DNA of 64,000 bases from Symbiotaphrina buchneri (Eukaryota; Ascomycota; Symbiotaphrinales; Symbiotaphrinaceae), in the NCBI GenBank assembly GCA_001599915.1, contig BCIG01000011.1, forward strand, positions 434,001 to 498,000, in the 5' to 3' direction. This document shows positions 57,794 through 64,000 of this stretch, piece after piece. The translations under genes were made by a program, and so were the position numbers. Each line of letters begins with the position of its first letter. The stretch's first letter is position 1. The notes under the pieces were generated by a model. The model saw only the letters and a list, made by a program, of their open reading frames with translations. It was not told where the DNA came from and made no database searches.

Positions 57794-58586
57794 TTAAGAG
57801 GAGTTGCCCATGACCTTGTCCTTGACGGTGTCTCCGACCTTGGCGAAGTAGGCCTTGCTGTCGGTGGGAGTGGCCTTGATGGTCTCCGCACCAGGGTTCC
57901 AGTTGGCTGGGCAGACCTCACCATGCTCGTCGGTGAACTTGAAGGCATCAATGAGACGAAGGGCCTCGTCAACAGAACGGCCGACGGGAAGATCGTTGAT
58001 GGTAACCTACACAAGCGACGGTCAGCAATGAAATCGAAGAATAGATGCGCCGGAACGCAAGAGCGCAGGAGATAACGGACCTGTCTCAAGGTACCCTTGG
58101 GGTCGATGAGGAAAGAACCGCGGAGGGCAACTCCCTCGTCCTCGATCAGGACACCGTAGTCCTTGGAGAGCTTGTGGTTCTTGTCGGCCAGCAGGGGGAT
58201 TGAGACACCACCGAGACCGCCCATTTTGCGAGCAGCCGAGTCCCAAGCCAGCAAGCTGTACTCGGAATCGGTTGAGGCCACGACCACCTTGGCGCCACGA
58301 GCCTCGAATTGTGAGATGGAGTCGCTGAAAGCAATGATCTCAGTCGGGCAGACGAAGGTCCAGGCCATGGGCACGAAGACGAGGAGGAGCCATTCGCCCT
58401 TCTTGGTGTAGTCGGAGAGCGAGATCTCTGGACATTCAGGTCAGTGGACAATTTCATTAAAATGGTAAAGCGCAGATTGAGATGCAAGGCAGACGATCAC
58501 GCACCCTCGAATTGGCCGTTGACCACAGCGGTCACGGTGAAAGAAGGGGCCGGGTGCTGCACACGGGCCTTTCCGATGTACGACAT
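57794..58586 (-). CDS. TSA1: 2-Cys peroxiredoxin Tsa1 (thioredoxin peroxidase)
   Basis: Cytosolic enzyme that reduces hydrogen peroxide and organic peroxides, recycled by thioredoxin, with a possible chaperone and signalling role. Three exons: start complementary to 58584-58586 ([16 protein letters not shown]), an intron after NGQFEE, another after KGTLRQ (about 80 bp), and the end at 57794. The peroxidatic Cys lies in [18 protein letters not shown] and the resolving Cys in [11 protein letters not shown], so it is a typical 2-Cys enzyme. The GGLGG segment ([15 protein letters not shown]) is the loop linked with sensitivity to overoxidation; the matching C-terminal YF motif appears as SKAYFAKV. 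It lies just beyond the AT-rich block and is intact. Confidence 0.96.
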
Positions 58587-59885
58587 GATGGGCGTGAGTT
58601 GTTGAGGTCTGTTGACGAGAGAGAGAGAGAGGCAGATGCTGTTGATGCAGAGGCAAGGGACAAACGTGAGGCCCTGATGCGCAGAAGATGTACAGTGAGA
58701 AGAGAGAAAGATGAAGATTCAAGGGAGAGTGGGAGATGTCGTGTACTTGTACTCTCGGCGGGTGGTGTTATCTAGCTTAGGTTGGCTGGCTCTAAGATGG
58801 GCGAGGTACCTCGAAGATCACCCACTTTCAGTGCGGTGTATTCGTACCTTCGGCGCGGTCAGGATGCCAGACGCTTCGATGGGACTCGCCGCGCCTCGTC
58901 CGGTTATCGGCGCCGGGCGCATGATTGGTCAAGCACAGCGGTCCAGAACGACGACGCCTGAGTAAGCATGGCCAAAACGAACAAACGAACCGTTGCTGGA
59001 GCTTCAAAGGCCAAACAGCCCGCAGGCGTCATCGTCCAAATAATTATTCATGATCGCTATGATTATTGCGGGCCTCCATCAAAATTTCTACTCCACTCGG
59101 ACAAATTAGGGGGTTGGCTTATCTAGATGGCTACGAGGTTGTTCGGGCGTCTGGCAGCAATTTCTAAGAACTTTCTGCTTTCCTTTTGTTCTTCGAGGCC
59201 GAGGCTTGCAGAAGATCAATGACAGCCGCGTTATCAATATCTGGCTAGCTTCCACCTGCCGCTCGTCTGTCTCCAGAGTTGTATTTCGTACGAGTTAATC
59301 GCACGAATACGAACTCTAGATTGTCATCTCACCGCTGCATCGCACATTTTTGCCTTAGGGTCACGAATAATCTGCCTTAATCATAAACTGACATGCCAAA
59401 ACATAAAAACATGGCGTGTCCCGATTTTGATGAATAATCTTCTGTACAGCCGTCCACCAACGTCTCGTAGTTGCACAGTTCTTACCTCCCTTATCGCGAA
59501 GATAGTGCAAGGACCTCGGACCTCATACCGTATCAGTACATACCTTAGTACCTTTATTCTTGCCGAGCCTGATCAGAGATTCAGAGTATGGAAGTACCAT
59601 GTACCTAGGTATCGTCCAAGCACCTGGGCTTCGTGTACTTGTTTGTGTCTTGTGCCTTGACCAGAGCATGAAGTACAAAGTACAAGGTACCTATCTAAGC
59701 TCGCTGCTTCGGACTTAAGCTTCCCAGGTGAAGCACCTTAGCTTCATGCCCCTCGTCTCCGCTTCCGTTCGTACGGTAAATCCAGCACTCCTTTATCGCC
59801 AGTGCACGGGATTCTGGGGTGATGAGATAGGTACAGAATAGGCCTGACGACTTCAATTAGATAACTTCCGGCCCGATTAAAGGAC
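58587..59885. other. Divergent spacer between TSA1 and the WD40 gene
   Basis: 1.3 kb holding both promoters. A GAGAGAGAGAGAGAGG tract lies close upstream of TSA1 (about 58617-58632). Several GGTACC/CCTAGGTA and AAGTACAAAGTACAAGG motifs lie at 59590-59700. No gene was recognised. Confidence 0.5.
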
Positions 59886-62262
59886 ATGAGTCAATCTCCT
59901 CCGCCCGCCGGTCAGCCCACGGGCAATCGGCAGCCGCTGTCAGCTTACAGTCCGGAAGGCGAGTGGATGGAGGACGATGACGACATGGAGTACGAGCCCA
60001 CAGAAGAAGAGGATGAGGAGGAGCTGGAGGAATACCTGATCGAAGAGGATGATGAGGAAGATGAAGACTATCATGGTACTGCCCCCCATCCTTGTAAGTC
60101 TGAAGTGCCCAACTTCCGCTGATAAGCCAGCAGACGCCGAGGAGAACGTTGGGGATTTTGAGATCGAATTATCGATGGGCGAAGTCGAGGGAAGCCAGGA
60201 ACCAGAGGCTGGAGGCGCTGAGACGGAAACGGGACAAGATGGCAATCGACGCACTGCTGGATCTGGGCACCTGATAAGTAAGTGGCCCTCATGAGGCGCG
60301 GCTCGTCGGGTGCAAAAGCGGTCAAAGCTGACTGCTATCGTCACGCCGAAGTGACGAGAGAAGACATTGTTCAGCTGCTCGGCCGGACAGGCCTCAGTCG
60401 TATCATACTCAGCCAGCTCGGCGGTAGAGGGCATCTGATAGACGAGGATGACGACGAGGAGGATGGTCTTGCCGATCCGTATGGCGGCATGCGTACACGA
60501 AGGAGGAGGAGAACGGCAGCTGCGCGTGGCGACAGATTTCCAAAGGTTCCGAGCGAAACTGGACGGGAGCTCATGAGATCTGGTGTCTTCGGTACGAACG
60601 AAGTCCATCTCAAGGCACCAAAGAAAAGGGATCTCCACCTGTCAGCAAGATTACTCACCCGGGAAATTGGAGTCGGCAGTCATGGAAAGCTGAGGAGCGC
60701 TAATAATCTCATCAAGCAGGTATGTATCTGGGTGAAGGAGTGACGAACAGCAAAAGGGTGTTGACAGAAGTGTTAGAACTTGATACCATCGTCAGCAGCA
60801 GATACAATAGTCCATTACGACGATCGTTGCTACTCGGGACAGTTTTCGGACGATGGTAATTTCTTCTTTTCCTGTGCGCAAGATTTCAAGGTCCGTATGT
60901 ATGACACGTCGAATCCATATGAATGGAAGTATTACAAGAGTGTCGTATATCCTTATGGCCAGTGGACGATAACAGATGCCTCTTTAAGTCCAGACAACAA
61001 GTACCTGGCATACAGCTCCATCAGGAGCATCGTCTGTCTCGCTCCCACCGACCCAGGCGAGACCGGTGAACCTTGGCTGCTGGATTTCTCCGACATGGGT
61101 GACACGAGCAGTAGACGGGGATTCCAATTCAGTCATTTTGGGGTATGTCTGCGCATCTTCCTACTATCCCAGCTAGCCTCCTGATAGCGGATGACTGATA
61201 TTTCCTAGATATGGTCGATCAGATTCTCCGGCGATGGAAGAGAGATAGTGGCGGGCACGTCTGACCGATCTGTGTACGTCTATGATATCGAGTCCCGACG
61301 ATCCATCCTGAAGATCCAAGGACACGAAGATGATGTCAATGCTGTCTGCTTTGGGGATGTATCTTCACCTCACATTCTCTACTCGGGTTCCGATGATACG
61401 ACGCTCAAAGTGTGGGATCGTCGAAGTATGGCCGACAAACGTGCGGCAGGGATTTTCCTTGGACATACCGAAGGCCTCACCTATGTTGATAGCAAAGGCG
61501 ATGGGAGGTACATCTTCAGCAACGGGAAGGATCAGATGATGAAGCTCTGGGATTTGCGAAAAATGATCAGCACAGAGAAGTTCGATAAAGAAAGGATCAA
61601 TCCCTCAAGGTACTCCACTGGATTCGACTATCGTTTCATGAACTATGACGACGAATCATACGAACCACATCCATATGACTGTTCACTGGTCACGTTCAGG
61701 GGCCACCGTGTTCTCAAAACGCTCATTCGGTGCCATTTTTCGCCTCCTGGCAGCACGGATTCTCGATACGTTTACTCCGGCAGCGAAGATGGCTGTGTCT
61801 ACATCTATAACATGGATGCAACATTGGCCGGCAAAGTGGACGTCAGCTATGCTACTCGCTACACCAGGCCCAGAGATGCGCATCTGTATACCACCTCTTA
61901 CGAGTCAACCGGTCGCAATGGGCACAATTGGAAGACTTGTGTTAGAGATGCTAGTTGGCACCCATATGCACCCGTCATCGCAGGTATATGTGAAAGCCCC
62001 ATCCAGGTACCGATAAACGCTAACACCTGTCTTAGCGACCTCTTGGAATGGCTACGGCATGTCCACCGGTACCTGTACTCTTCACGCATGGAACCAAGGC
62101 GCGGAGGAAGACGAAGGCGATCCGGAGATGGGTCGACGCGTCAATGACAAGCTGGAATACGACGAGGACCTCTATGGTACGACACGTAGCATGGGCAGGG
62201 CCGGTTATCGTACCAGACTGAGGACCAGAAGAACGGCAGCCGATGATTCTGATGATGAGTAA
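59886..62262 (+). CDS. WD40 protein of the LEC14B/DCAF11 family
   Basis: Putative substrate receptor of CUL4-DDB1 ubiquitin ligases, by family. Start at ATG 59886 (MSQSPPPAGQPTGNRQPLS), followed by a long acidic tract (EEDEEELEEYLIEEDDEEDE). About seven exons. Introns include GTAAGT at about 60092, GTAAGT at about 60279, one after NNLIKQ (60720), one after FSHFG (61141-61208) and one near 61983-62034. A basic helical segment follows the acid tract (MTREDIVQLLGRTGLSRIIL). WD repeats include YSGQFSDDGNFFFSCAQDFK, VRFSGDG-type and GTSDRSVYVYDIESRRSILK, and IQGHEDDVNAVCF, then SGSDDTTLKVWDRRS, NGKDQMMKLWDLRK and YSGSEDGCVYIYNMD. The end is WNGYGMSTGTCTLHAWN plus a basic tail (TRLRTRRTAADDSDDE). 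All repeats appear intact. Confidence 0.88.
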
Positions 62263-62565
62263 CTATCACCGGGCATTGTCTGAGGTGATATATCCATTGC
62301 ATTACTTGGAGTTCTGGGGACGAGCGGGCTTTATGAGGGGGCGTCACTAGGCTTTCATTGTTTTGCCAGCATATGGGACGATACATGACTAGAACGAACA
62401 AAAGAGGCATATTCATCCAGATAGCATATTGATGTATTGTACAAGCGGACAAGCTGTCTTGGGCAGCCGCTTAGCATCTGAAATATGCCGGTGATGCATA
62501 CCGCCCCACTATAGGAAATTCCCCCCCAGCTCCTCACATGCTTGTATTGACACATGGACCGTCGA
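62263..62565. other. Convergent spacer between the WD40 gene and SSS1
   Basis: 303 bp of 3' flanks of two converging genes. A run of eight C (62519-62527 region) is the only feature noted. Confidence 0.45.
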
Positions 62566-62925
62566 TCATGCTCCTCCCACTAATATGTTGTTGACCGGTA
62601 TGTGAACTGCCCCACTGGTTAGTACTCGTTCACTCACGGTAGCTCAGCAGAGCTATCTGCCACGACGAATGTGACGTGCGGGTACAGATCCAGGGAACGT
62701 ACTCAGCTTGACGAAGTACCCAATGGTGCCCATGACCACGAAACCTACGCCCACTGCTTGAGAAATCTTGATAAACTCGCGCTTGTCGGCTGCCAGCAGT
62801 CAGCAAACAAGGAATCAAAAGCTCGGCCATGGGGACGCACGCTTGGTGCATCGATTCAAGAACTGCATGCCATCCTTCAGAAAATCTCGTGGGATCTCCG
62901 CAAGCTCCTTCAATTGTTCAGACAT
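62566..62925 (-). CDS. SSS1: Sec61 gamma / Sss1 translocon subunit
   Basis: Small tail-anchored subunit of the ER protein-translocation channel, clamping the two halves of Sec61 alpha. Three exons: start complementary to 62923-62925 (MSEQLKELAEIPRDFLKDGM), a donor GTGCGT inside a Pro codon after NRCTK, then DKREFIKISQAVGVGFVVMG, and a 96-bp intron (62607-62702) inside an Ile codon after FVKL. The last exon reads HIPVNNILVGGA, stop 62566. About 70 aa, the exact family length. The amphipathic N-terminal helix and single transmembrane helix (VGVGFVVMGTIGYFVKLIHI) are both present. Without splicing only fragments are visible, which is why it is easily missed. Confidence 0.95.
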
Positions 62926-64000
62926 GTTGGCAGAAGACGTTGTTTGACTGATCTGACGAGGTCGATGACCAAGAAGGTGCGGTTGGCACAGGCACCGGCA
63001 ATGGGCCGTTAAACTTTGTGATCGTTAATATCAACGGAAAGGCAGGCGCTTGTTTCCCAGTCTGCCTATTTCTTTCTGAGGGCTGTGACAGGGTAGATGA
63101 GGTGAGTTAGTTTGCAGGGAGTGCTGGCGACTCACGAAGTGGAAGGTGTCCTCGCAGGTCCCGAAGTGGACTAGCCTCCATGGCTCTCCCTGTCGCTCTC
63201 CCTCCCTCCCTGCTCCTGAACTGCACAGCTCCTCCTCCCCAGCACTTCAATCTTGGCTTGCAACAACTTCTGTCGCATCACTTTGACTCTCTCCTTCATT
63301 TCTCACTTGGGCCCGAGCCTTTTCTAAAGATCAGGCGCCGTTCCGCCCCTCTCGGTTCACTTCGTTGCACTACAGAGTTGATCCGATAACTGTGTTAAGG
63401 TCTCGGTAGGAGTGTCGGTCGACGCAGTAAATTGGCCGCCGTCCTCTTGCCCGGCGTGAAGACTGGGAAAGTCTCTCCTTATCTTCTCTCAGGAAATTTG
63501 ACCTTACATTATGATCTGTGGGCGGACTGGATCAGGCTTCTGGTACTTCAGGATACAAATTTGAGCCTCCGCGAAACTTGTCTTTCAATCCTCCCGGGGA
63601 AGAAGCTGGGCACAGAGCTTGCTTTTTCCTCATCTTCATTCATCCTCCTCACATCTAAACATTTTGCGCCTGAAATACTGCTCAAACTATCAAGTCATAC
63701 AACTGTGTCTTAGAAGCTTGGTTCATCTTTGGGGTTTGCTCTGCTGTTGAGCTGCGACAGGGATTGTACGTATTGCCGATTCTCACCTGACTTTTTCAAC
63801 AATCATACTGCGAAAGGAGCTTGAATATGCTTCCTCTCAGAGCATGTGCTGGCTCAGCGTTTGGCTCAAAGCTCGGCAGCTGTCCAGTTGATCATTCAAT
63901 ATGTCTTCTTTTCATAGGCTGATCCGAGTTTCGTGTTATATAGTGTTGTACATTGGCTTCACCTGTCGGAACAAGGCTTGTTTCTAAGGCAATCAAAAGA
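62926..64000. other. Gene-free right end
   Basis: SSS1 promoter plus about 1 kb of unassigned DNA. A pyrimidine-rich segment (CTCCCTCCCTCCCTGCTCC near 63200) resembles fungal 5' UTR or promoter DNA and may belong to a gene starting beyond the window. Open frames at 63180-63389 and 63432-63713 lack any recognisable content. Confidence 0.45.

Noticed and set aside
63180-63713. Two open frames at the right end
   Set aside because: Pyrimidine-rich, Leu/Ser/Pro-biased translations with no motif; more like promoter or 5' UTR DNA.
1-64000. tRNA or rRNA genes and CRISPR arrays
   Set aside because: No cloverleaf with conserved A and B boxes, no rRNA segments and no spaced identical repeats were recognised by eye; a tRNAscan run would be decisive.

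Overview
The window is nuclear DNA of a filamentous ascomycete (Pezizomycotina). Evidence: short introns of about 45-100 bp with GTAAGT-type donors, a canonical MAT1-2 mating-type locus next to SLA2, Zn2Cys6 regulators, and a split into gene-rich DNA of balanced composition and extremely AT-rich, nearly gene-free blocks. The AT-rich blocks carry almost only C:G-to-T:A differences between repeat copies, the signature of repeat-induced point mutation (RIP). Gene order around MAT fits Eurotiomycetes-like fungi, but the species cannot be fixed from this sequence alone.

Layout. 1-5 kb: MAT1-2 idiomorph, with the HMG-box regulator MAT1-2-1 (minus strand) and, divergently, a small three-exon gene whose spliced product has a homeodomain-like fold. 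5-25.9 kb: a conserved housekeeping block: SLA2 (endocytosis), an NVJ2/TEX2-like PH-SMP lipid-transfer protein, REV3 (DNA polymerase zeta), SLU7 (splicing), a divergent ribosomal pair RPS9/RPL21, RIM2 (mitochondrial pyrimidine nucleotide carrier) and SNX3 (sorting nexin). 25.9-27.8 kb: a first AT-rich block that starts about 65 bp from the SNX3 start codon.

28-35 kb: an accessory island: a phytanoyl-CoA-dioxygenase-like Fe(II)/2-oxoglutarate enzyme, a Zn2Cys6 regulator and an APC-family amino acid/choline-type permease that appears to carry a one-base frame break. 35.5-36.3 kb: a decayed gene resembling the helical N-terminal domain of fungal STAND/NLR-type proteins.

36.3-56.7 kb: a transposon graveyard. 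A TIR-bearing, hAT-like non-autonomous element is followed by a nest of LTR elements: an outer Ty1/copia-like element (37606-53807) holding a solo LTR (39328-39733) and a second LTR element (41743-51884), whose own 3' LTR was split by a Ty3/gypsy chromodomain element (44435-51746). Each layer has matched LTRs and a 5-bp target duplication, so the order of insertion can be read directly. All are broken fossils.

56.7-64 kb: an AAGGT/ACCTT-rich array marks the return to ordinary DNA, followed by TSA1 (2-Cys peroxiredoxin), a LEC14B/DCAF11-like WD40 protein and SSS1 (Sec61 gamma), then a gene-free end. No tRNA, rRNA or CRISPR array was seen. The most notable signal is the homeodomain-like gene inside the MAT1-2 locus; the nested, unevenly mutated LTR stack is second.
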